In this document: piece by piece, positions 22,422 to 31,671 of the stretch
Layout of the letters: every line of letters starts with the position of its first letter
Numbering within the stretch: position 1 is the first letter of the stretch
Assembly (NCBI GenBank): GCA_002286855.1
Contig: NRSV01000035.1
Location: forward strand, 62,001-126,000
Direction: 5' to 3'
From: Bipolaris cookei
Lineage: Eukaryota; Ascomycota; Dothideomycetes; Pleosporales; Pleosporaceae
DNA length: 64,000 nt
The notes under the pieces: model-generated
What the model saw: the letters and a program-made list of their open reading frames with translations, nothing else
Database searches by the model: none
What the model was told of the DNA's origin: nothing
Made by a program: the position numbers and the translations under genes

Positions 22422-23825
22422 ATGGCAGAGAAACTACTGCGCGTACGAGATGGCCAACCTTTAGGCAAGAACTGGGCAGAGCGATTTGTATCGCGTTCGG
22501 ACGAGCTTAAAACAGCTTTCAATCGAGCAAAGGACCGCCAGAGAATACAGCAGGAAGATCCAGAGGTTATTAACGCGTGGTTTGAGCTTGTACGAGAGAC
22601 AATTGAGAAGTATGGAGTACATTCTGACGACATCCATAACTTTGACGAGACTGGCTTTCAGATGGGCGTGATTGGCTCAATGAAGGTAGTTACAGGCGCA
22701 GAGCGTCGTACGAGGCCTACTTTGACGCAGCCAGGCAATCGTGAGTGGGTTACAGTTATTCAGAGCATCTGCGCTGCGGGGTATGCTACTCCGCCATTCA
22801 TTATCTACAAGGGACGCGTCCATATCTCTGCTTGGTACGAAGAAGTAGATATACCGTACGATTGGAAGCTCTCAGTATCACAGAACGGCTGGACAAATAA
22901 CGCGCTTGGTCTTGAGTGGTTAAAGCACTTTGACGAGCATACAAAGACGCGTCAGGTGGGGTCGTACAGGCTACTTATTCTTGACGGCCATGAGAGCCAC
23001 CTAAACCAAGAATTTAAGGACTACTGTCTTGAACAGAAGATTCTTACTCTTTGTATGCCTGCTCATTCATCGCATATACTTCAGCCGCTTGACGTTGTCT
23101 GCTTTTCGCCTCTTAAGCAGAAGTACTCCCAACGCGTACGAGACTTGGCACGCCACCACGTCTGGCATATTGATAAAGAACGCTTCCTGCCAGCCTTTCG
23201 AGACGCGTTTCGCGACGTATTTACGTTCGATAACTGCAAAAAAGCCTTTAAGGCAGCAGGGCTAGTTCCTATTAACGCGCAGAGAGTCATTGATCGTCTT
23301 GACGTACGCCTTTGTACCCCACCACAAGAAGCTCAGCTAGAAACACCCTGGGAGTCTAAAACCCCTAGCAATTCGTACGAATTTGGATCACAGTCGAAGC
23401 TTGTGAGAGATCCTTTCGTACGATCACCAACTGCTGCACAAGAAGGCTTCTCAAAGCTTATTGAAGGAGCTGAGGAGATGCTACATGAGAATGTGCTTAT
23501 GAAGGCCCGCATACGAGAGCTTGAAGAGCAATTAGCTGAGGTAACAAAGCGCCGAGGGCGTAAAAGAAAGCGAATTCAGACAGGCGGGACACTAGACTTT
23601 GGTGCAGAAGCATCGCAGGCAGCTGAAAATGCTGCTACTGGTCGTACGGCATCAAAGAAGGCGCGTGGTGGGGGTAGTCAAGAAAAGGCTCTACCAGGTC
23701 AACGGCACTGTGGAACCTGTGGGAGAGTGGGCCATAACGCCCGTACGTGCCAAAAAGATGTAGAAGAAGATTCTCTATCAGATACAAGTGAGTTGTATAA
23801 CGCATCTATAGCTAGTGTAGAGTAA
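22422..23825 (+). CDS. Pogo/Fot1-type transposase C, N-terminally truncated, DDE domain intact
   Basis: An uninterrupted 467-residue frame. GKNWAERFVSRSDEL leads into a full DDE domain with the three acidic positions in IHNFDETGFQMG, LLILDGHESH and LQPLDVVCFSPLK. GNREWVTVIQ and WTNNALGLEWL are also conserved. Downstream are a helical region with charged heptads (ENVLMKARIRELEEQLAEV), the basic KRRGRKRKR patch, and a zinc knuckle CGTCGRVGHNARTC. The helix-turn-helix/CENP-B DNA-binding part that should precede it is missing or broken, so the protein could be catalytically competent but not properly targeted. It is clearly diverged from copies A and B, not a recent duplicate of either. Confidence 0.85.
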   Translation: MAEKLLRVRDGQPLGKNWAERFVSRSDELKTAFNRAKDRQRIQQEDPEVINAWFELVRETIEKYGVHSDDIHNFDETGFQMGVIGSMKVVTGAERRTRPTLTQPGNREWVTVIQSICAAGYATPPFIIYKGRVHISAWYEEVDIPYDWKLSVSQNGWTNNALGLEWLKHFDEHTKTRQVGSYRLLILDGHESHLNQEFKDYCLEQKILTLCMPAHSSHILQPLDVVCFSPLKQKYSQRVRDLARHHVWHIDKERFLPAFRDAFRDVFTFDNCKKAFKAAGLVPINAQRVIDRLDVRLCTPPQEAQLETPWESKTPSNSYEFGSQSKLVRDPFVRSPTAAQEGFSKLIEGAEEMLHENVLMKARIRELEEQLAEVTKRRGRKRKRIQTGGTLDFGAEASQAAENAATGRTASKKARGGGSQEKALPGQRHCGTCGRVGHNARTCQKDVEEDSLSDTSELYNASIASVE

Positions 23826-23865
23826 TTCGAGTTTTCGTACATGAAGTTCGTGATGCCAAGAAAAA

Positions 23866-23910
23866 GTGTCCGGCTCGGTGGTGTGTCCGGCTCGGTGGTG
23901 CTTTACGTTA
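23866..23910. repeat. Right terminus of element C with tandem 17-18 bp unit
   Basis: GTGTCCGGCTCGGTGGTG occurs twice in tandem (23866-23883 and 23883-23900) before CTTTACGTTA. The complement, TAACGTAAAGCACCACCGAG, resembles the TIR of element B (TAACGTGTTTCACCACCGAG), linking the two families. Confidence 0.7.
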
Positions 23911-24054
23911 GTCAGAATTGAATTGAGATAAATCCTTAAAAATTTTATCCAAGGTTCGGATGGGACTATATACTCTATGAACGTGACTGTGGCTTCTCTG
24001 GCCCTGTTGTCGGCCTTCCTTTGCCTCAGTCCAGAGTATCTTGACATCTCGTCT

Positions 24055-26395
24055 ACTCCCCCCTTTGACTATATCAGCAGCCCTTTCTGCTACAGCATAG
24101 ACGATAACTATGATGTGGGAAGCTGGCCCCATAGGCATTACGCTTGCGTCCACGACCCTTAAGCCCTGAACACCATAGACCTTGAGATTCTCGTCAACAA
24201 CACCGCCGTCCTCCCTACTGCCAATCTTGCATGTACCCGCGGGATGATATATGCATGTTGTAGTACTGCGAATCCAAGCGTCAACATCCGCAGATACACC
24301 GGGCACAGCTTCAGATGGGTTAAGTGCCCCCATACTCGCTGTAGCCATAAGCTTTCGGATAAAAGAGATACCTTCACGCATAAGTGCGCCGTCGATGTTG
24401 TTTCGTAGAACACCAGGGTCGACGATGGGGGTATCAAAAACACTTGAAGATGGTTCTCGAACGTGTCCTTGTGGGTAGGGGTGCTGTAGTATAGACCCTA
24501 CGTTGCCATCAACCTAGGTTATCTCGATCATAGCGGCAAACTGGGCTGCATAGCCTCGCGCGACTTCAGCGGGTACGTTTTTTTTTCGGAAGTGATTCAG
24601 AAGGTTCATTTGCAGCAGCTTGTGATACGAGAGCTTTTGTGTTGTTTGAGGCAGTGGAGAGAGGGAGGAAAAGAAGAAATTCGTCACGTGGGGTGGTTAG
24701 TGGGCCGGATTTTGAGGTATTGTATTGCATTCAAGCTTCGGCAGTAAACATAGCGCTTGTGGATAATAACCCGCTAGTAGGTAGAGTAGTGTTTACTATA
24801 CTATAGTTAGCCTCGAGTCGAGTATAAGAAAGTGGTGACAAGTACTTACATGCGAAGGACGTGAAAACAGAAGGATTATCATGCAGGTTGTGTCCAACAG
24901 CCGGAAGATTAACCACCATAGTGACGTTGATCGAATATAACAGAGAAGTATCGCCAATACCAGATATCTATAATAGATGAGATGTGCGGAGTGCGCCAGC
25001 AGCAAGAATAGCTTCTTTCTTAACCTTGGTTTGCTGGATAGGTGTGTTTGCAGAAGCAGCAAACTTAACACCAGTAACCTTAGGTAAGTCATTTGTCTTT
25101 ATTGTAATAATTTGTGTGACCTGATGACCAGATAGGAGATGGGAGTTGGACCTCGGCTCAGCGGGTGCATAATAGGCCTTTTCTGCAGAAGAGCGCATGA
25201 CAGTCTTGGGGTCCTGGTTGTGAGAGCAGAAGTAACCACCATAAACTTTTCCGCTGGGTTCATCGTTGATGGGGATGCTTAGTTCTTTGGTGGCATTCAC
25301 AATGTTCTCTCAGTATGGCATTAGTGTTTATTGCCTATAATGTCTTTGGCAACTCACACGTAGTCGGCCAGAAGAAAGGAGCAAGGTTAGCTGAATAGGG
25401 CCATTACTGCCACGGTTGCTAGGGTCAACCTTGATGCCGTACTTAGCCTGAATTGCAGGCATCGGGGGTGTGTATGTCTCAGACTGTGGGAGTTACAGCC
25501 ACTCATAATGTTGCTAACCGAACACACCTTTTTAAAGCAGGGCGGAAGGCTTTTATAGTTTTATCCTTTGGCACCCAAGGTCTTCGATGTGTCGTAATCA
25601 GATTGCGAGCCACGATCAAAATCATAGCGTTGAGCTTAGTATTCCCGCCCACGACTTTGCTTTGACCCAAGCGAGTAGTACGATTGTTCAGATTCATATT
25701 GGGAGAGTTTGTGAAGTTCTAGTTATACTTAGTGCCTACTGCGCTACCAGCAAGGCCTAGAATAGTCATGAAGGGTTCGTTCTGGTCACTGATAATCATG
25801 TCAGCATTAAGTTAATGAAGGTATGGGTCTAGTATAACATACAATCACCTATCAGAAGTTCGTTCGCGTAAGCATGGTTTGCAATACCAGATACTCTGAT
25901 AGTTAGTCTAATCTTGAGTACGCCGCAACGAATCCGGGCTGTAATGCAGGCAAAGGGGTACCAGACAAAACATTAGCAATTACAGCAGTAATTATGCTAT
26001 CTTAATTTAAAAATCGAATATGGTTTGGTGGAGTTGCACGGTGTTGAAGTTGGGCAAAAAAGTGGTGTTGGTGCGCCCAGACGCTAGTGCGAACAGACTT
26101 TTGAGTTAGTACTGTACAAGTCGCCAGCCTCGATGATCAACACTTTTACGTCTATCGTGGGCCCATGTTAGTCGACTATGCAAAACACTATGTACTTGAT
26201 GAGAGACCTACTCTGGTTTCCTGATAGACGACTGGCGACAGTCAGACCCGATGAACCTGTACCCACAGCAACATAATCGTATTCAGGCAGAAGATCTTCT
26301 GCTCTTGAAATGACTGGCCTATGGAAAAGCGGATGCAAAGGAATACTAGTTGCAAAAGGCGAGACTGACACAGCGATGCCGATAGTTGAAGGCAT
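24055..26395 (-). pseudogene. Decayed GMC-type FAD oxidoreductase gene
   Basis: Pieces of one GMC (glucose-methanol-choline) oxidoreductase lie in order on the minus strand. The N-terminal piece (26395 leftwards) has a possible signal region then YDYVAVGTGSSGLTVASRLS, the FAD-binding fold. A GT-AG intron leads to VKVLIIEAGDLY. A VVGGNTKLNAM piece near 25640 corresponds to the GGSSAIN motif. A middle block is near 25300-24968 (EAILAAGALRTSHLL) and a further piece near 24919 reads LPAVGHNLHDNPSV. The C-terminal domain near 24381-24060 has YHPAGTCKIGS and LRVVDASVMPMGPASH. Stops and frame breaks separate the pieces, for example TAG at 24514-24516. No continuous spliced product could be built, so it is judged a relic. 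Its original substrate is unknown. Confidence 0.8.
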
Positions 26396-27299
26396 GTTGA
26401 GATGGTATTGACTGACTGTTGATTCATGCCGTGTCTATGCATTGGATACCTCACTATACGTACATGTACAATGAAAGCGTGCTATTGTAACGAACAACTT
26501 TGCGAGCCGCGAACAGATGCCAATTCTCAGTGAAATTAGTCCAGAGTAAAAATTGAGGCGTTTCCCATAAACGCGTCGAAATAACTTTCATAAGCGTTCT
26601 AAGCGAGCGGGCCCGATTTCGACTCACCTGGGGTTTCGATCTACAAACCAACTTGTGGTGCTCAATTTATTGTCACCTTCCAATAAGCTATTGTTTTCAG
26701 GCCAGCTAATCAAAAGTGCCATCTTGGTCAGTGGCGTATTACTTTGATATTTACTAAGTATCGTGTTAGTGTAGCCTTCGCCACCACAACCATAATCTAG
26801 CTTTTACTTGGCTAAAACATCAGTTGATCTAGTCAAACTGGCTAGAACTGACCGACCTTGAGCTCATTGAAGATGAAAATAGATTGAGTGCCATGATTAA
26901 AATCACCCGCTGCGTATTCCCACCTCCGAAGGAACATATAGGAGGCCCTATCGAAGTGATAAATATTGGCTTAGTCAGCTTCCCATACCAAAAATGTCCC
27001 TCCTACATCATATCATGTGATAGCTATTCGAAGACTCTACTAATAAACTTTTACTACGAGTCTATGCTATTTTCTATTGCTAAGCTATATGCTATCGAAG
27101 ATTTTGTTCTGGTGTTTTTGAACTGATTCATAGATATTCAGCTCGGATAAGCATAAAATGGGAGAGATAGGATAGGAGAAGCCTATCTGCTTTTAATAGT
27201 AATATACTAATAGTCTAGAACTAGTTAATTCCAAGCTGACTGCAAAATCTACCTGTTGCACCTGATTGAGACCCCTGTATGTTCCTTCGGAGCTGACAG
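26396..27299. other. AT-rich spacer at the right edge of the transposon island
   Basis: Short frames only, rich in Ile/Tyr/Leu codons as expected for AT-rich non-coding DNA. No terminal repeats were recognised. Confidence 0.45.
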
Positions 27300-27572
27300 A
27301 TGGCGGTATCTGTCACAGTCCTAGCCATTATTTTCGCCATCTCCACCTACAAAACCTCTGCCGACAACCATAGTAGGCGGGGCTCCATCGATGCTTCTAC
27401 CTCAGTTTGGCTAGGTAGCGGCGGCCTGAGTGGTATCAAGCGCTCGCGTTGCCACAAAGTCTTCCCTGTCCAGAACTATTGCAGCCAAGTGTGCATTAAG
27501 AGATATGATTGTACTCGAAATATGATGTTTTGGAAAATCAGACAATATTGTCTTCGCATTTGTTCATCGTAG
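27300..27572 (+). CDS. Candidate small secreted cysteine-rich protein
   Basis: A 90-residue single-exon frame. The N-terminus (AVSVTVLAIIFAISTYKTSA) is a hydrophobic signal-like segment with a possible cleavage after TSA. The mature part is basic and has six cysteines in the last 45 residues, spaced C-x9-C-x3-C-x5-C-x12-C-x3-C. The two C-x3-C pairs resemble an alpha-hairpinin-type layout, but this is only a spacing resemblance. Such proteins are often host-interaction or antimicrobial proteins, and the position beside a transposon island fits. No family was recognised, the n-region lacks a positive charge, and chance coding cannot be excluded. Confidence 0.35.
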   Translation: MAVSVTVLAIIFAISTYKTSADNHSRRGSIDASTSVWLGSGGLSGIKRSRCHKVFPVQNYCSQVCIKRYDCTRNMMFWKIRQYCLRICSS

Positions 27573-27980
27573 CAGTATTTGCTAGGCTCTAGAGATGATA
27601 CTGGAAAGGTCCAGTTACTCTTCTACTAGTAGCGGTGCGTATATGGTCTAAACGCCCAGCTGTACCGCTCGTGCAGTAGCGTCGCCGCCCCCCCGCTTTG
27701 GGTGCACTTCACAACCACACATCAACGCCTCAGTATGTTATAACATAACCGAGCCCGCAGCCTGTCGGAGACGAGCGGATAAGCGGGCTCGTAAAGGCAG
27801 GTGTGGATCAATTGTCGGCTTCGCTATACTCAAAATGATAATCGTGCTCAGCGAACTTTGCAAAGAGAATAGGGTATAAAGGAGCCATGAATGTAGAGAT
27901 ATTCTAGGTAGACATCATTACAACCTTCTTTGCACTCCATCATCAATCTCTATACCCTTCTTCATCAAAATATCTCTAAA
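27573..27980. other. Upstream region of the SDR gene
   Basis: It holds TATAAA at 27875-27880 and a C/T-rich leader up to the SDR ATG. A CCCGCC-rich block near 27690 is present. No gene was seen. Confidence 0.55.
27875..27880 (+). promoter_or_regulatory. TATA box of the SDR gene
   Basis: TATAAA in AGGGTATAAAGGAGC, about 100 bp before the ATG at 27981, followed by a pyrimidine-rich leader. Confidence 0.6.
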
Positions 27981-28790
27981 ATGGCCCACCAAAACCGCCT
28001 TGCAAACGCGCACGTCCTCGTCTTCGGAGGGACCTCAGGTATCGGCTTCGCCGTTGCTAATATGGCCCTCTCTACCGGCGCCAAAGTCACCATTTCAGGC
28101 TCCAGCCAGCCCAAGGTCGACACCAAAGTCGAGCTTCTGCGTTCTCTATACCCAAATTCGTCCGCTACCAACGTAGCAGGCTTCGCCGCCGACCTGACCG
28201 ACAAGGCGAACCTCGAAAGAAACCTGAGCGCAGTACTAGACAAAGCAACGGAAAACGGGAACAAGAAAATCGACCATGTTGCTTTCACATCTGGAGACTC
28301 TCTTCGTATAGCCAAGATTGGCGAACTGGACATCAGTACTGTGCTCGATAGCTTTACCGTCCGCTTCCTTGCTCCATGCGCTTTAGTGAAACTCATTGCC
28401 AACGGCGACTACATGCCCAAATCCTCCACCAGCTCCATCACCCTGACAGGCGGCTCAAACACGTACCGCCCAATGCCAGATTGGGCTCTGATGGCAGCCA
28501 TGGGTGGTGCCCTCGAGGGCATAACACGAGGTCTTGCGGTAGACATGGCTCCGATTCGCGTCAATCTCGTAAACCCTGGTGCCATACATACGGAGATGCT
28601 TCAGAAAATTCTAGACGGGCTTCCGGCTGAGGCGGTTGAAAAGATGAAGAAGAGCTTTAGTCTGACGGGGGAAATTGGTCGACCAGAAGACATTGCTGAG
28701 GCGTACGGATGGATCATGAAGGATAGGTTCGCCAATGGGGGGCTGGTAAATAGCGATGGTGGGCGTTATCTTGTTGGCTCCGGGCAATAA
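27981..28790 (+). CDS. Short-chain dehydrogenase/reductase (SDR) with unusual active site
   Basis: A single exon of 269 residues. The N-terminal Rossmann fold is clear: VLVFGGTSGIGFAVA, then AADLTD and a VAFTSGDS strand. The C-terminal half has the substrate-loop signature APIRVNLVNPGAIHTEM and an EIGRPEDIAEAYGWIM tail, and ends with GLVNSDGGRYLV. The region that normally carries the catalytic Tyr-x3-Lys reads PDWALMAAMGGALEGITRG, so both Tyr and Lys are absent. Fungal SDRs of this subgroup often lack them, which points to a non-classical catalytic or a binding role. The gene is convergent with a Zn2Cys6 gene 42 bp away and has a TATA box. Confidence 0.88.
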   Translation: MAHQNRLANAHVLVFGGTSGIGFAVANMALSTGAKVTISGSSQPKVDTKVELLRSLYPNSSATNVAGFAADLTDKANLERNLSAVLDKATENGNKKIDHVAFTSGDSLRIAKIGELDISTVLDSFTVRFLAPCALVKLIANGDYMPKSSTSSITLTGGSNTYRPMPDWALMAAMGGALEGITRGLAVDMAPIRVNLVNPGAIHTEMLQKILDGLPAEAVEKMKKSFSLTGEIGRPEDIAEAYGWIMKDRFANGGLVNSDGGRYLVGSGQ

Positions 28791-28832
28791 TTTCCTTTGT
28801 TGTAACTAGTGACATGTAAAAAATAGCACAGC

Positions 28833-30667
28833 TTAATCTATGCTGACTTCCAGTCCCCTGCATTGTACTTCCTGCCTGACGTGATCTGACACTTTACAAT
28901 CTGCCACAAGGCCTCTGAAACCTCGCTGTTGTAAGCTTCGTAGTTCCTCTTGGCTCTTCTTCATGTCGTTTTCGAGCGCGGATTTGAGCTTTAGGCCGAG
29001 GAAGCTCTTGTCTTCATTCATGTGCTCGAATACTAGAGTGAAAAGGTCGATTTCATCCTTTAAACTTTGATCGCCGCTTAGACGCCACTGGATAACGAGC
29101 ACGCATGCCGAAACGTACAAAGATGACCCTATATACGGGGAGAGAAGTAGATCAACCGAAATGCGCGATGCATCTTTGACTATCTGTGCAACATTTCGAG
29201 CCGCAATGACAGCGAGGCTGAACGGGGAAGATGGACTCGAAATCGAACCCTGTGCCTCACAGCTGTAATGTAGTATCAAAGTCATGGCATTCAAGGTGAT
29301 TTGCAGCCATACCACCTGCTGGCGATCTGCTGGTGGTGCTGCTAGTACTGAGCTCGCTTGACGGGGCAAGCTGAGTCGGAGTTTAATGATTAGGCTGTCC
29401 AGCTTGGCGCATTCTTCTGCATACTCGGGTGAGTCGGGCGCGCTGTGTAGGGAATGTATCAACTCGGATACTCGGCCGAGCAGAACATGCGCGATTGCTA
29501 GGTAGTGTAGTACATTCAGAGGCTCTTTTGCGGACGACGATGAACCTATCAGATCAGACAGGTTCCGCGTAAATGGCGTATTGGAATGATGAAGCGTATC
29601 CGATCCTGGATCCATGGCCTGAAAGACCGATTCAGGTTTCAATAAGTCGACTTTGAATTGCGTCTCAGGTATAGCGGTCTGCCAGCCCGTCACCCATGAG
29701 TTTATTCGGTCCAACATGAAAAGCAGCCATAAAGCTCGCCGATGCTCTTCTATACCGACTGACGTCCTCTCTTCATACATATTGGGCTGACATGTTTTCA
29801 CATTATCCGCATCTACATTCAGACCAAGAACAACAGCCTGTCGCCATGCCTTTCCTAAGAATAGCCAGCTGGAAGAAAAGTCGCATGAATTCCAGGAATA
29901 GAACATGAGAAGTAATACAGATTGAATCGTGCGTAGAGTTGGTTCGGGCTTTTGGCAGCTGAAGTTATAGGAGAACTTTGCTTGCTCGTACCAGTCTTTT
30001 CCACGCTTTTTTATCGTATCGTCAGGATGAAATATGGCTGCTATACAGCAAATTGCGTAAATCAAGGTTGGTGATTCGTCTTGTAGCTTGCCGCTTTCCA
30101 CACTAGCCAAGAAGCTTTTCTTGTGAAAGCAGGGAAACATGGGGTAAAGATGTTCGAAGAAGAGGTTGACAAGCTGGATGATGATATCTTGCGAAGGCAG
30201 CTGGAAGTTATCAAACGCCTGGAGACTAAACATATCATCGGTTTGAATGTCCGTGGATTCAGGTGTGGGGAAGCACACTAGAGGATTTTCATATGCTAAA
30301 GGGGCTGAGCATGGAAGATCGAGGATTGTGCCTGTGGGTTGCATGGATGTCAGCAGGCCAGGTAGCCCCATATCAAAACCAGAAGGCAAAATAACTGGGT
30401 CTGGACTAATAGAACTCTCTGAGTAGGTTGCAGGAAGTAAACTGCTGTCTTGATGTGACGGTGCCCCATACTGGCATCTAATATTTAGTTTTCTACACAA
30501 AGAACAGCTCGGATGCTCGGCCTGTATCGTATACTACTGTTAGAAAGAGAGGCCAAGTTTGAATAGTACGTCATTACACGTACGTCGCATTTCTTCTTTC
30601 GCTGTCGACAGCTGGTGCATGCTTGCTTTCGCTTCGCGACCGAGGCTGGTATAGTCAAGATCACCAT
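28833..30667 (-). CDS. Zn2Cys6 fungal transcription factor
   Basis: Exon 1 is 30667-30584 and exon 2 is 30521-28833, joined over a 62 bp GT-AG intron to 590 residues. The zinc cluster is complete once spliced: Cys17-x2-Cys20-x6-Cys27-x6-Cys34-x2-Cys37-x6-Cys44, with RQRKKKC as its basic loop. The fungal trans domain starts near residue 150 (FFEHLYPMFPCFHKKSF) and includes LLLMFYSWNSCDFSSSW. The intron inside the zinc cluster, right after the third Cys, is a common position. It most likely regulates metabolic genes, and its closest neighbour, 42 bp away, is the SDR, a plausible but unproven target. Confidence 0.88.
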
Positions 30668-31671
30668 AGTTGCAGGTGAGCCGAGTATTTGAACATTTGA
30701 TACAAGGGACTCTGATTGTGGAGAGGGCCAAGAAAAGCGGAGTGGGAAGTGCGGTGGAATCATGTGTCGCGTTCGAGGTGCAGCCAGGCTTGGGGGAGTT
30801 AGCTCGGGGCCCAACCTAATCTGTATTCGGAGGGACCTGAGAGCATGACGCGATAAACACGAACCAATCATATGCAACGAATTGTTTAGTGTTGCTATTA
30901 AGAGCGTTTCCAGAGTTCCGCATCTAACTATTCCGCATGTTCTTTTGTTTTCGTGTATATAACAACAGTCGGAGAGAAACTCCTCCAAAGCGTACTACAG
31001 ACAAGTGACGAATTGGGGTTAGTTATCATAACTTAATTCTCAGCACATACTGACACGAAATGAGTATATTATACCCCCAATCTTAAACTTATCGTTCTTT
31101 CTTCTTACCCCTCCTGTTGATGCTTTGTTACTACATAACATCCACGCTCAAAACTCATTGGTAAACCCTCTAAAGGAAAGGAGGAGATGAGGAAGAAGAA
31201 GAAGAAGAAGAAGAAACACTCTGCCTGTAAAATCATCCAGTTGTTTCCCGCATCAATTGGTCCATCCAAAAACGGAAGAAAGTCTGAACCAGTATTAAGG
31301 GATCATGCTCTTGAATTCTATTAGGACGATATTGAAGGCTATTTGGCAAGCACCTGTAGGGACATTGGAGGAAGCGCCCTCACCTTTCTCCGAAAACAAG
31401 ACTCCAAACGTATTTACAGTTGTACCTGTGCGCACGGAAACACCAAAACTTGGAACCTTGTTCGTTGGTGGGGCTCGGGGGCAGTGGATTCAGGTGGGAA
31501 TTGCTAAAGTAGCGAGGTTCTGGATACATTTTGTGCAGGCAGTCACATGCGTATGGGAGATGTATACTACCAACGCTGCCTACAACTCAGTGTTTCTCAA
31601 AATAAGCATATCTCTTCATAAATTTATACAATACATTCATAACCTCATGGTTCGTACCCACACCTCCCGCA
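30668..31671. other. Intergenic region with GAA repeat
   Basis: A (GAA)n purine tract lies at about 31192-31215. No gene was recognised; open frames here are not supported by splice sites or domains. Confidence 0.5.
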
